64,000 nucleotides of DNA, taken from Vibrio algivorus (GTDB taxonomy: Bacteria; Pseudomonadota; Gammaproteobacteria; Enterobacterales; Vibrionaceae). The translations under genes and the position numbers were made by a program. This document shows positions 8,676 through 17,791 of this stretch, piece after piece. The DNA lies in assembly GCF_002218005.2 (NCBI RefSeq), contig NZ_AP018679.1, positions 868,001 through 932,000 on the forward strand, in the 5' to 3' direction. The notes beneath the pieces are model-generated. The model had not been told where the DNA came from. It saw only the letters and a list, made by a program, of their open reading frames with translations, and made no database searches. How positions within the stretch are numbered: position 1 is the first letter of the stretch; every line of letters starts with the position of its first letter.

Positions 8676-9584
8676 TTATGGCGTATCGGGTACTGCAATC
8701 ACTTGATAATGTTCAGCTTTTAATCCCAACACTTCTGGTAGAGAAGTACCCACTGAAATAGATGACCAAGTTCCGGTCATAATTCCAATAAACATTGCGA
8801 TGGAGAAACCTTCAAGCGGTGTACCACCGAGTAACCATAAGGCTGAAACAGTCAATAACGTTGTCCCTGAGGTAATCATGGTACGATTAAATGTTGCTGC
8901 TATTGCTTGATTATTAATATCAGCCGTGGCGACTTTCGGTTTCATTCTCAACAACTCACGGATACGGTCAGCAATGATGATGGAGTCATTCAACGAATAA
9001 CCTAAGATAGCCAGAATAGCCGCTAAGACGGTTAAATTAAATTCCATCTGGCTTAACGCAAAAAAACCCAGTACAAACACCACATCATGCAATAATGCCA
9101 CCAGCGATCCTAGCGCTAAGCGCCATTCAAATCGCACACTTAAATACACCATGATACACAACAAACAGACCAGCAAAGCCAAACTACCTTGCTCTGCCAA
9201 ATCTTGACCAACTTGCGGACCAACTATACTGGTATTCAACACTTTGGTATCTGCATGCAAAGGTGCGAGTAGTGTTTCAATTGATGATACATTCTGCTGA
9301 GAGTTATCAGGAATACTGTAACGAATAATCCAACGCCCTTGCCCTTCACCAGAAACCACACTGACTTTTTGACCTAATCCGGCTTCTAATAATGGACTCA
9401 ATTCACTGCTGGTGATCTGTGGGTTCAATTGAACTTCACTCACTACGCCACCAGTAAAATCTAACCCCCAGTTAAAGCCTCTTGTGGTAATGAAAAACAA
9501 CGCAACACACATTAATAAAATCGAAATTACGCTAGTACCATAGCGCCATTTATTGGCATTTTTCATATTGATTAATTTGCTCAT
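8676..9584 (-). CDS. secF2: Protein translocase subunit SecF, second copy (SecF2)
   Basis: The 302-residue product has six membrane segments and the SecF signatures GLDFTGGVVSEV near residue 38 and the second-half motif LGYSLNDSIIIADRIRELL. SecF joins SecD to pull exported proteins into the periplasm with the proton or sodium gradient. The usual yajC and tgt/queA neighbours of secDF1 are absent. Instead secD2 lies 2 bases upstream and a vemP-like gene precedes that, which is the arrangement described for the proton-driven SecDF2 of Vibrio alginolyticus. The stop is followed at once by a copy of repeat family A. Confidence 0.9.
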   Translation of the reverse strand: MSKLINMKNANKWRYGTSVISILLMCVALFFITTRGFNWGLDFTGGVVSEVQLNPQITSSELSPLLEAGLGQKVSVVSGEGQGRWIIRYSIPDNSQQNVSSIETLLAPLHADTKVLNTSIVGPQVGQDLAEQGSLALLVCLLCIMVYLSVRFEWRLALGSLVALLHDVVFVLGFFALSQMEFNLTVLAAILAILGYSLNDSIIIADRIRELLRMKPKVATADINNQAIAATFNRTMITSGTTLLTVSALWLLGGTPLEGFSIAMFIGIMTGTWSSISVGTSLPEVLGLKAEHYQVIAVPDTP

Positions 9585-9586
9585 GA

Positions 9587-11455
9587 TTAAATACTCACAT
9601 TACGGCGGGTGTCTTTACCCCAAAACCAATTGATCATTGCGCGAGATGCAAAAATACCCGTAAACATACTAGTCAGTAGTCCGAGCCCTAGCGTTAAAGC
9701 AAAACCTTGTATAGGTCCATTACCGATGCAATACAACACGATAGCGGTGATCATGGTGGTAAAGTTCGCATCGAAAATTGTACTAGTAGCACTACTAAAT
9801 CCATCATTTATCGACTTGGCCAAACTATTACCATCTTTTAATTTGTCACGGATCCGCTCAAAGATAAGCACGTTGGTATCTACCGCCATACCAACAGTAA
9901 GTACTAACCCTGCAATGCCGGGTAAGGTCAATACTGCGCCGGGAATCAAAGCCAGCAAGCCAAATAACATCACCATATTGGCTAATAATGCGATGTTCGC
10001 AATCCAACCTAATCGGCGATACCAAACTGCCATAAACAGCAATGTCATCCCTAAACCTAGAGCTAAGGCAGAAAAACCGTTGGTAATATTTTCAGCCCCA
10101 AGTGTTGGCCCAATCGTGCGCTCTTCTACTATGGTTACAGGCGCAGTCAATGAACCCGCTCGGAGCAGTAATGCTAAGCTTTGTGCATCTTGCATTGAAC
10201 CTGCTCCAGTAATGCGGAAGTTAGACCCAAGTGCCGATTGAATGGTCGCAATACTAATGATTTTATTGGTTTGTACGACCTCACCTTTTTCGTTACGTGA
10301 ATATTCGCTATACGCTGTTGCCATTGGCTTACCAATATGACGACCGGAGAAATCGGCCATCATTTTTCCACCTTGGTTGTCCAAGCTAATGTTTACTTCT
10401 GGCATCCCCATTTCACCGAAATTAGCCCGCGCATCAACAATATGTTCACCCGTTAATACTGGTGATGACTTAACGCGAACCAATTGATCATTTTGATCTG
10501 GCAAGGTTTTTCCGCCCTCAGATGGATTACTCAGTACTTCATAAAACGCCAAGCTTGCCGTTGCACCAATAACATTTTTAGCTTGAGCAGGATCTTGTAC
10601 ACCAGGTAATTCAATACGAATATGTTGCTCACCTTGCCTTTGTATTGATGCTTCCGTAATGCCTAATTCTTCAATTCGGCTACGCATAATCTGCAAATTT
10701 TGTTGAACCGTTAGATTACGTAACGCGACACTTTCAGCTTCCAAACGAGTTAAAGTAATCTGATTATCCTTACTGGTAACTTTCCAGTTCACGTATTGCC
10801 CATGAATAAAGTCACGTAGCTGTGATACTTGTTTCGCACTAGCAAGTGTCACAGTCAATCCATCCTGTGAAATATCACTAAATTTTGCTCGACGTAATTG
10901 GTTATCCATCAAGAAGTGACTAATCCCTTGCTGCATTTCATCTATTTGATTTTGGTAGACTGAATTCATGTCCACATCAAGCAGGAACTGCACCCCACCA
11001 CGTAAATCTAACCCTAGTGAAATCGGTTTAAAACCAAGGCTAGTTAACCATTGAGGCGCATTAGCCACCGAAGCTAAAGCAACTTGAATACCATTGCCTT
11101 TTCCCTGTTGGCCTACCATCTCAAGTAATGCTTTTTTGGCCTGTGCCATTTGCTCTGGATCTGACAAGATGATCCAAGTTGTCGTTTTATCTTGCTTGAT
11201 TTCTTTTAAATCAATCCCTTGTTTAGTAAGCGTTTTCTGTATATTCAATGGTTCAAATTGGACGTTATTTACCTGATTAGTTTTATTGTTCAACTCACTG
11301 CCTTGATTAATCTGCAACGCAGGAGATTCACCAAACCAAGAAGGTAAGGCACTTAATAGCATGATCGAAATGGTGACAACCAGCACCGCATATTGCCAAT
11401 AAGAGTATTGGTTTAAGGTGCGTCGAACAGAGGCACGGGGTTTATGTACATTCAT
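9587..11455 (-). CDS. secD2: Protein translocase subunit SecD, second copy (SecD2)
   Basis: The 622-residue product has one N-terminal membrane segment (residues 20-42) and a large periplasmic domain that includes the GLDLRGGVQFLLDVD motif. Five C-terminal membrane segments follow, with GLVLTVGMAVDTNVLIFERIRDKL. The stop of secD2 and the ATG of secF2 are separated by 2 bases. Context with an upstream vemP-like gene marks it as the second, conditionally expressed SecDF set of Vibrio. In that family VemP translation arrest in low-sodium or secretion-limited conditions opens an mRNA structure and induces secDF2. The intergenic 227 bases before secD2 are where such a structure would lie. Assignment to set 2 rests on context; family membership is certain. 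Confidence 0.9.
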   Translation of the reverse strand: MNVHKPRASVRRTLNQYSYWQYAVLVVTISIMLLSALPSWFGESPALQINQGSELNNKTNQVNNVQFEPLNIQKTLTKQGIDLKEIKQDKTTTWIILSDPEQMAQAKKALLEMVGQQGKGNGIQVALASVANAPQWLTSLGFKPISLGLDLRGGVQFLLDVDMNSVYQNQIDEMQQGISHFLMDNQLRRAKFSDISQDGLTVTLASAKQVSQLRDFIHGQYVNWKVTSKDNQITLTRLEAESVALRNLTVQQNLQIMRSRIEELGITEASIQRQGEQHIRIELPGVQDPAQAKNVIGATASLAFYEVLSNPSEGGKTLPDQNDQLVRVKSSPVLTGEHIVDARANFGEMGMPEVNISLDNQGGKMMADFSGRHIGKPMATAYSEYSRNEKGEVVQTNKIISIATIQSALGSNFRITGAGSMQDAQSLALLLRAGSLTAPVTIVEERTIGPTLGAENITNGFSALALGLGMTLLFMAVWYRRLGWIANIALLANMVMLFGLLALIPGAVLTLPGIAGLVLTVGMAVDTNVLIFERIRDKLKDGNSLAKSINDGFSSATSTIFDANFTTMITAIVLYCIGNGPIQGFALTLGLGLLTSMFTGIFASRAMINWFWGKDTRRNVSI

Positions 11456-11504
11456 TTTATTTACCTGAATAGCTCATCAACACTCAATTTGAAACATCGA
11501 GCGT

Positions 11505-11618
11505 TTATGATTCAGCGACAAGCTCTAGTTCTTCTACGCCATATAAAGACGTAAAATAATGAAATAGAACCATCGCAAAGTAGCCGAGAAATAAAGCTAT
11601 TACGGAACTAATCTTCAC
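11505..11618 (-). CDS. Possible 37-residue single-pass membrane peptide
   Basis: Between the vemP-like gene and secD2, the minus strand encodes MKISSVIALFLGYFAMVLF followed by a short acidic tail ending VEELELVAES. One membrane helix is predicted at residues 4-25. The start would be GTG at 11618 and no clear ribosome binding site is present. An in-frame stop lies shortly upstream. Its position recalls the place of yajC before secD in the standard operon, but it does not resemble YajC. It may also be a chance frame in a regulatory leader. Confidence 0.3.
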   Translation of the reverse strand: MKISSVIALFLGYFAMVLFHYFTSLYGVEELELVAES

Positions 11619-11682
11619 GCAAAATAGCCAAATAATAACGACTGTAACTTAAGCTTGAGAGTTAGGAATCACTCAAAGCAGG

Positions 11683-12204
11683 TTAGGCAAATAAATGAGC
11701 GTATTGTTGAGGGATATACTGTAGGTTGCTGTCTTTCCAAGCAGAAAGCCGCAATGTGTGGGAATTAATGTGCATCATCCACTGATGCTGAGGTGTAAAA
11801 CGTTCAACATAATGTCGAGCACTTGAAGCAAATGACACTTCTGAAAATTCAAAAACTTTCACATAATCAGGCGTCAGTTCATCGCTGTTAAAATTACCGT
11901 GGGCGAATCTAAGAGAAAAGCCATTAACATAAATTGGATGGCTTAAATCACTCGAAGAAGTGAAATCGAGAAAATGAGATAATATAAGGCTAGATATGCT
12001 ATGTGAATTCGACACAGGCAAGGATTCAACCTTGCATGTTGGAGACTCGCCTTGATCAAAAGAAATGGTATCTGACGAGATAAGTTCAAAAGAACTGGAA
12101 GCTGTCGAAAAATCAACCGGTTGTAAATGAGAGATGTGCTCAGCCTTGGCGGGAGTAATACCAACCAAGCAAAAACACAATAACAGAAACCGAATTACGC
12201 TCAC
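11683..12204 (-). CDS. vemP: VemP-like secretion monitor / translation arrest peptide
   Basis: VemP monitors Sec activity through its own ribosome stalling and controls the downstream secDF2. This product has a signal peptide (MSVIRFLLLCFCLVGITPAKA, cleavage before EH), a divergent middle and a C-terminal RLSAWKDSNLQYIPQQ. From memory the V. alginolyticus arrest region reads similarly, with R-x-S-x-W-K-(E/D)-(T/S)-N and a tyrosine seven residues after the tryptophan. In both, the tryptophan is 17-18 residues from the end. The frame can be extended to a GTG at 12249. GTG at 12204 is preferred because GAAGAG lies 6 bases before it and the signal peptide then starts correctly. That gives 173 residues against 159 in V. 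alginolyticus. Position immediately before secD2-secF2 supports the call. Confidence 0.8.
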   Translation of the reverse strand: MSVIRFLLLCFCLVGITPAKAEHISHLQPVDFSTASSSFELISSDTISFDQGESPTCKVESLPVSNSHSISSLILSHFLDFTSSSDLSHPIYVNGFSLRFAHGNFNSDELTPDYVKVFEFSEVSFASSARHYVERFTPQHQWMMHINSHTLRLSAWKDSNLQYIPQQYAHLFA

Positions 12205-12328
12205 ATTTAGCTCTTCAGAAGTAGATTTTCCAACAGAATGGGGCTTCACAAATAAAATATCAATATGTATATCGATTTTTGATTAATTTTTTTGTATTCA
12301 TCATTGAGCCCCTACTTCCATATTGTAT

Positions 12329-13867
12329 CTATAGCCCTAACTTCTTGCCTAGCTTATACAAATTCCCACGATCAACTTGTAGAAACTTCGCAGCTTTCGC
12401 CCACACACCGTCATTTTTCTTCAAGGCATGCTCAATCAATTGTTTTTGATACGTTTCCACGGCTTGTCTTAAAGCAATAGGCTCATTGGGCATCATTAAG
12501 CTAGATTGTGAGGAGTGTTGACGCTTAGGAATATCAACAAATTCACTGGTAAAATGCTGTGGCTTAATCAATTCATCTTGATCTTGAACCGCATGGAGAC
12601 CTGCACGCATCAAGGAATGTTCAAGCTCACGAACATTACCTAACCACGGCTGTTTTTCCAATAGCGTCAAAGCTCTAGGGTGAAGATGCAGGGTTTTAAT
12701 CTGGAATTGACTACGAATTCGGTCGAGAATATGCCCTACTAGAACCGCAATATCTCCTTCTCTTTCACGCAGTGGTGGCACATGAATTGGGAAGACATTT
12801 AAGCGATGAAAAAGGTCAGAACGGAATCGTTGTTCTTCTACTTCTTTATGAAGGTCTCGGTTGGTAGCAGCAATGATTCGAACATCAATAAAGCTGTTGT
12901 GATCGGCCCCGACTCGTTGTACTTCCCCTTGTTGAATCACACGTAATAACTTGGCTTGCAATAAAATTGGCAGCTCACCGATTTCATCTAAAAAGATAGT
13001 ACCGCCATCGGCCAATTCAAATTTACCCGCACGGTTTGAATTGGCGCCAGTAAACGCGCCTTTTACGTGACCAAACAACTCACTTTCCGCAATCGATTCT
13101 GGTAGCGCCGCACAGTTCACATACACCATGGGTTTATCACTACGACGGCTTTGCGCATGAACCTCATGGGCCACCAGCTCTTTACCAGTACCCGTTTCAC
13201 CACTGATCAACACCGCATAATTTGATTGAGAAACCATCTTAATACTATTACGCAGCTGAACAATTTGTGGGCTCACTCCGACAAGCTTTCCACCTTTATC
13301 ACGCGCTTCATCGATCAATAATTGATTAATCGAACGTTGCTGATGATTAGCCTTCTCAAGCGCATCAAATAAACTGATATTACGAACAATACCTGCCGCA
13401 AGAGCTGCAAATGTAGCAATGGTTTCATCGGTGACTTTTTTGAATGCGCCAGAGGCCAAGGCATCAATCGTCAATACGCCAACCAAAGCCTCCTCAACAT
13501 ACAAACTGCACCCCATGCAAGAATGCACATCAATACTTCCTTCATCATCTTCGCTGAGTAACCCATCAAAAGGATCGGGCAAACTTGAGTTTTCAGGAAA
13601 TCGAACCGGTAGTCGGCTTTGCATGATCATCTCTAATCTTGGATTCTCATGAGGTGCAAACTTTCGTCCCAATACTGCCATTGATAAACCATTAATTGCC
13701 ACCGGCACTAAATTTTGTGCATCATCTAAAATAAATAAAGCGCTCGCATCACATGGCAGTACTTGCTGCAATGCATCGAGTAACTTTTGATAATGCTGGT
13801 AAGTCGGCTGATGGGCATTAAGGTTAACGGCAATATTGAGCAAAACCTGTTCGATTGACTGGGACAT
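12329..13867 (-). CDS. norR: Nitric-oxide-responsive sigma-54 activator NorR
   Basis: The 512-residue product has three domains. An N-terminal GAF domain (residues 1-175) keeps candidate iron ligands HSC in DVHSCMGC and the aspartate of LTIDAL, which match the NO-sensing non-haem iron site of E. coli NorR. A central AAA+ domain (about 190-430) has Walker A GETGTGKE, the sigma-54-contacting GAFTGA loop and LFLDEIGEL-type Walker B. The C-terminal helix-turn-helix covers WAKAAKFLQVDRGNLYKLGKKLGL. NorR is divergent from nnrS, whose promoter is a sigma-54 type, and probably also serves hcp-hcr. norV/norW are not in the window, so the targets here appear to be nnrS and hcp-hcr. Confidence 0.92.
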   Translation of the reverse strand: MSQSIEQVLLNIAVNLNAHQPTYQHYQKLLDALQQVLPCDASALFILDDAQNLVPVAINGLSMAVLGRKFAPHENPRLEMIMQSRLPVRFPENSSLPDPFDGLLSEDDEGSIDVHSCMGCSLYVEEALVGVLTIDALASGAFKKVTDETIATFAALAAGIVRNISLFDALEKANHQQRSINQLLIDEARDKGGKLVGVSPQIVQLRNSIKMVSQSNYAVLISGETGTGKELVAHEVHAQSRRSDKPMVYVNCAALPESIAESELFGHVKGAFTGANSNRAGKFELADGGTIFLDEIGELPILLQAKLLRVIQQGEVQRVGADHNSFIDVRIIAATNRDLHKEVEEQRFRSDLFHRLNVFPIHVPPLREREGDIAVLVGHILDRIRSQFQIKTLHLHPRALTLLEKQPWLGNVRELEHSLMRAGLHAVQDQDELIKPQHFTSEFVDIPKRQHSSQSSLMMPNEPIALRQAVETYQKQLIEHALKKNDGVWAKAAKFLQVDRGNLYKLGKKLGL

Positions 13868-13923
13868 GTTAACTCTCTTAACAAATTTATTATTGGGTAT
13901 TATTTTCTCACTATATCAGCGAT

Positions 13924-13934
13924 GTAAAATTAAC
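13924..13934 (+). promoter_or_regulatory. Candidate NorR site upstream of nnrS
   Basis: GTAAAATTAAC is a GT-N7-AC box followed by AACA, giving the right half ACAACA. The same right half occurs in both boxes before hcp. It lies about 57 bp upstream of the -24 GG of the nnrS promoter. Confidence 0.55.
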
Positions 13935-13988
13935 AACACACCTTCTTAGTGAAATTTCATTAAACCTATAAAAATCAATAAATTAAAA

Positions 13989-14007
13989 TGTGGCACGGAA
14001 AGTGCTA
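13989..14007 (+). promoter_or_regulatory. Sigma-54 promoter of nnrS
   Basis: TGGCACGGAAAGTGCT (13991-14006) has the -24 GG and -12 GC separated by 10 bases. This is a near-consensus sigma-54 promoter, consistent with the adjacent activator NorR. Confidence 0.85.
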
Positions 14008-14027
14008 GGTTATTAGTAATATTCACC

Positions 14028-14051
14028 ATATACCCAAGTAACTTCAAATTA
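14028..14051. repeat. Fragment of repeat family A in the nnrS leader
   Basis: The end sequence TATACCCAAGTAACTTCAAA is present without the rest of the unit. It sits in the 5' untranslated leader of nnrS, just before the ribosome binding site. Confidence 0.6.
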
Positions 14052-14062
14052 CGAGAGCACTA

Positions 14063-15283
14063 TTGATGATAAATATCACCGACAAAAGTAAAGAAGAGAA
14101 AATCCTGCCCATTTTACGTTTGGGATTTAGACCATTCTTTTTATTCGGCAGTTTATACGCCGCGATTGCTATCGCGGTCTGGGTCTACGCATTCCAACAT
14201 GGTCAACCAAGTGCCCTACAAGTTCCAGCATTATGGTGGCACGTGCATGAAATGATATTTGGCTTTGCCATGGCAATCGTCGCGGGTTTCTTATTAACCG
14301 CAGTACAAAACTGGACAGGAGTTAACGGTACTAAAGATAAACGCCTAGGCTTTGTGTTCTTACTTTGGTTATTGCCTAGATTACTATTTTGGGCTCCGGT
14401 TCCGTTGTGGTTAACCTCTTCAATTGAAGCGCTCTTTTTGGCGGTAGTTGCCTACGAAATATCGATTCGAGTGATTAAAGGAAAAGGCTATCGCAACCTG
14501 ATATTTCTGCCCTTCTTTGTATTAGCGATTGCAGCGAACTATGCCAGTTATGCCACCCTTCCTTTTACAGATCAGCAAGGCATGCCACCGTTTCCAAGCA
14601 TTGCGGTATGGCAAGCAATGATCTGGTGGTTCGTTTTGCTGATTTCGATTATGGGTGGACGCGTGATCCCATTCTTTACCGCACGTAAAATGCAGTTTGA
14701 AAAACCACCTGCGGTAATCTGGTTAGATGCACTGGCGAACACACCTTTAGTGATGCTGTTTATCCTCAGCTTTTTTCCGATTACCTTTAACCAAATTGGC
14801 CCTTACTTAATGGTCTTCGCCGCGGTTTTTCAAGCGATTCGATTCCTACGTTGGAAGCCTTGGACTACCTATAAAGAGCCTCTCGTTTGGTCACTACACG
14901 CCTCGTATGCTTGTATTCCAGTCGGCTTACTTTTTAAAGCATTCGCCTTATTTAACCTACTGCCTAATGGATTGTTTTTTGCCCACAACATGATTCATGT
15001 TTTTGCCATTGGTGCGATAGGTGGGGTCATTCTAGCGATGATCGCTCGCGTGACTATGGGGCATACCGGACGTGCCATTTATGAAGGCCCAAGTATGTGG
15101 CATGCGTTTTTAGCGGTGGTCGTCGCAGCGGTGATTCGTGGATTTGGGGTAGCAATTTGGCCTGAGCATTTGTTTACCTTTGTGAATATTTCCGCCGCAC
15201 TGTGGATCTACGCCTTTGCTCTTTTTGTTTTTAAATTTGGCAAAATGCTTCTCACACCACGAGCAGATGGCCACCCTGGTTAA
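14063..15283 (+). CDS. nnrS: NnrS family nitrosative-stress membrane protein
   Basis: The 406-residue product has about 12 membrane segments. NnrS proteins are haem- and copper-containing inner-membrane proteins linked to NO tolerance in nitrate-reducing bacteria, where they limit iron nitrosylation during NO stress. Conserved features visible are LRLGFRPFFLFGSLYA at the N-terminus, WHVHEMIFGFAMAIVAGFLLTAVQNWTG, and the C-terminal HNMIHVFAIGAIGGVILAMIARVTMGHTGR, all typical of the family and rich in candidate haem-ligand histidines. GAGAG precedes the ATG by 8-9 bases. It is divergent from norR and has its own sigma-54 promoter. Confidence 0.92.
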   Translation: MMINITDKSKEEKILPILRLGFRPFFLFGSLYAAIAIAVWVYAFQHGQPSALQVPALWWHVHEMIFGFAMAIVAGFLLTAVQNWTGVNGTKDKRLGFVFLLWLLPRLLFWAPVPLWLTSSIEALFLAVVAYEISIRVIKGKGYRNLIFLPFFVLAIAANYASYATLPFTDQQGMPPFPSIAVWQAMIWWFVLLISIMGGRVIPFFTARKMQFEKPPAVIWLDALANTPLVMLFILSFFPITFNQIGPYLMVFAAVFQAIRFLRWKPWTTYKEPLVWSLHASYACIPVGLLFKAFALFNLLPNGLFFAHNMIHVFAIGAIGGVILAMIARVTMGHTGRAIYEGPSMWHAFLAVVVAAVIRGFGVAIWPEHLFTFVNISAALWIYAFALFVFKFGKMLLTPRADGHPG

Positions 15284-15320
15284 CTCAACCTCAAATTGGA
15301 ATAACTTAAATATCAAAAAC

Positions 15321-15352
15321 AACAAAGCTGATAGTTATCTATCAGCTTTGTT
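15321..15352. terminator. Bidirectional hairpin terminator between nnrS and helD
   Basis: AACAAAGCTGATAG (15321-15334) pairs perfectly with 15339-15352 across a TTAT loop. Read on the minus strand it is followed by GTTTTTGATAT, so it serves helD best. It also lies 37 bases after the nnrS stop. Confidence 0.75.
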
Positions 15353-15361
15353 CACGTAGTG

Positions 15362-17512
15362 TTAACGCTTTTTCACCACCACCGGATAACGGTTTACCCT
15401 TAATTCCTTGATGAATGTCGATGGGTTAGCATTGTGCAAGATCCACACCTTTTCTTTGGCTCGGGTCATCGCTACATAGAACAAGCGACGTTCTTCTGCA
15501 TTAGGGAACACATCACCGGTAGATAACAGCGCATCATGCAAATGCTGCTGACGCTCAACCGCTGGAAATTGCCCTTCATCGACCGAGACAATTACGACAT
15601 AATCCGCTTCTTGTCCTTTGCTGGCATGGCAAGTTTTAAATTCAATATCTAAATGTAGGTTGCGTTTTTGTAGCGTCTTTAAATCACTCGGCTCATGATA
15701 ATGATTTCGACCTAACACCAATACTTTCTTACGTGATTTCACTTGGTTATTTAAGTCACCTAAAATTGCTTCTAGCGTATGCATTGGCGCAATCGTCACT
15801 GCTTTTTGTTTTTGTTGCTTATGACTATTCAAGGTTTTTTCTAATTGGTAAGGGTTAGCTTGAATAAAGCGATTCGCCACCTCACCAATTTGGTTATTAA
15901 AGCGATAAGTCGTATCTAGGTAGTGGTTCTGCGCATTAGGGAAACGCTTCTTAAAGCCGGTGGTTAAGTTTACATCCGCCCCTGCGAAACGATAAATCGC
16001 CTGCCAATCATCGCCGACTGCAAACAATGAACACGGTTGCTGAGTGGTGGTTTCACCCAGCTGGGTTTTGTGAACATTACCATGGCAAATACTGGTTAAT
16101 AAATCTAAACGGTTCGGCGAGATATCTTGGTATTCATCGACCATCATAAAGCGCCATTGCGATTTAAATTTACCATTGCGCGCATATTGAGTTGCTTTAG
16201 AAATCATACTGTTGAAGTCGATTTGATTATCTTCTTTCAGCATTTTTTGCCACGCTTGATAACACGGCCAAGCCAACATTAATTCGCTGTTTAGCTGCGG
16301 GTAGTTCTCTAATTCAATTAAACGTTCTTGCAACTGTTTTTTCGGTAGTTGTAAAACAGAAAGTTGATCAACTTGTTGCTCTAGCCACGCCAACAATTTC
16401 GGGTTTTCAACATGCGAACCGAGTTCCACATCCCCTTTCAAAAAGGCAATTGGCCATTCAGCTAAATGCTTTTGCCAACGCTTAAAGTTGGTTTCCGTCA
16501 TCCAGTGTGTTTTTAACCATTGAGAGAACCAAGCTGTCTTTTGCGCTGGCGTAGTGGCGAGGGGTGAGATTTCAACCTGACTGCCTTCAACCGATTTAAT
16601 AATATCTAAACCTAATTGATGGAAGGTTTGTACTTTGATCTGAGCGCCTTGTTCAGCAAACTTTTCTTTGATGCGCTGTTGCATTTCTTTGGCAGCATCT
16701 CGACCAAATGCCACCAGTAGCATTTCTTCTGGTTTTGCTTGTCCACTCTGTAATAAATAACCTACTTTCGCCATTAAGACACTGGTTTTACCTGAGCCTG
16801 CGCCCGCAAGAATCAGAGTATGATCATCATTTAATAATACCGCACGTTGTTGGGAAGCATTAAGTGGTGAACGTTCACATTCTTGGAAGTAAGGTTTCCA
16901 TTCGATCTCTTGATTGGCAAGCCAGGTTTGATTGCGCTGCTCTAATGAGGCTTTAGGGTGAGTGAGCCAACGTTTCAAACCACTCATTAAAGAAGGTGCG
17001 TGGTGCTGAAATTGCTCATCATCTTCCCATTCATTATGACTGGGGAAAATATGAATCACTTCTGGCAGAGATAGGTCTTTTTTCGACAAATCATCCGCGA
17101 TGCCCTGCATCCAAAACTCAAGCGATGAATGCGTTAAATAACCCGGTTGATTGACTAGTTCTTTTAACTGCTCTAACCAACTTGGTAATAATTCTGCTAA
17201 TGACTCACTTTGATTCAACTGCCAACGACGATATTCCGCCACAACCAATTGAGCAAAGTGTTGGCAATCAAGCCAAGGTAAGCCTTGAGCGAGCCATTGA
17301 ATTTGTTCAGCTTCCTCTTCTTCATGAGCATGAAAGTACAAATTGCCCCAGATTAAGCCTCGCTCTACGGTAACTTCACCATTCCATGCTGCAAATGGGA
17401 TCTGCAACTCATCAGTTGGCGAAGATAACGTAATACACTGATCTTTTACTTCAACTTGTTGGTATTCATCTTGAATAAAAAATTGAGCAAAACGGCTAGC
17501 GCTTAATTGCAT
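15362..17512 (-). CDS. helD: DNA helicase IV (UvrD/Rep superfamily 1)
   Basis: This 716-residue superfamily 1 helicase of the HelD type unwinds DNA 3' to 5' and acts in recombination and repair. The N-terminal 200 residues form the HelD-specific region. Helicase motifs follow: Walker A ILAGAGSGKTS near residue 236, motif Ia LLVAFGRDAAKEMQQRI, motif II FMMVDEYQDISPNR, motif III AVGDDWQAIYRFAGAD, motif V TCHASKGQEADYVVI and motif VI RRLFYVAMTRAKEKVW. The length is close to that of E. coli helicase IV (684). It ends next to the strong hairpin at 15321-15352. No operon partner is evident. Confidence 0.93.
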   Translation of the reverse strand: MQLSASRFAQFFIQDEYQQVEVKDQCITLSSPTDELQIPFAAWNGEVTVERGLIWGNLYFHAHEEEEAEQIQWLAQGLPWLDCQHFAQLVVAEYRRWQLNQSESLAELLPSWLEQLKELVNQPGYLTHSSLEFWMQGIADDLSKKDLSLPEVIHIFPSHNEWEDDEQFQHHAPSLMSGLKRWLTHPKASLEQRNQTWLANQEIEWKPYFQECERSPLNASQQRAVLLNDDHTLILAGAGSGKTSVLMAKVGYLLQSGQAKPEEMLLVAFGRDAAKEMQQRIKEKFAEQGAQIKVQTFHQLGLDIIKSVEGSQVEISPLATTPAQKTAWFSQWLKTHWMTETNFKRWQKHLAEWPIAFLKGDVELGSHVENPKLLAWLEQQVDQLSVLQLPKKQLQERLIELENYPQLNSELMLAWPCYQAWQKMLKEDNQIDFNSMISKATQYARNGKFKSQWRFMMVDEYQDISPNRLDLLTSICHGNVHKTQLGETTTQQPCSLFAVGDDWQAIYRFAGADVNLTTGFKKRFPNAQNHYLDTTYRFNNQIGEVANRFIQANPYQLEKTLNSHKQQKQKAVTIAPMHTLEAILGDLNNQVKSRKKVLVLGRNHYHEPSDLKTLQKRNLHLDIEFKTCHASKGQEADYVVIVSVDEGQFPAVERQQHLHDALLSTGDVFPNAEERRLFYVAMTRAKEKVWILHNANPSTFIKELRVNRYPVVVKKR

Positions 17513-17791
17513 GAACTTTCCTTATGCGATCAGTAAAGTTTTGAATAAGAGGATAGCCCAATATTCTAACGGGTTTTAGTTTGAAAGGAAGAGGGCTAGA
17601 GCCATCGCTTTTTTAAACTTACAATAAAATGAATAAAAATTCATCAGGCTGGCTCAAAACTTGCTTACAATCAAACAGAGCGAAGTTTTTTTGCTGTTAT
17701 TACAACAGAATATAGTTTGCGTAGCGAAAGGCCTCTATACTCAAGTGATTGGATATAGACTATAACTTCACCTAGGACAATATCGCGCTTT

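Noticed and set aside
8501..8761. 86-codon open frame upstream of secF2
   Set aside because: It lies within repeat family A and the end of secF2 on the opposite strand; similar frames in other copies are broken, so it is not a gene.
9609..10241. Long plus-strand frame opposite secD2
   Set aside because: It mirrors a strongly conserved coding region on the other strand and has no ribosome binding site or recognisable protein features.
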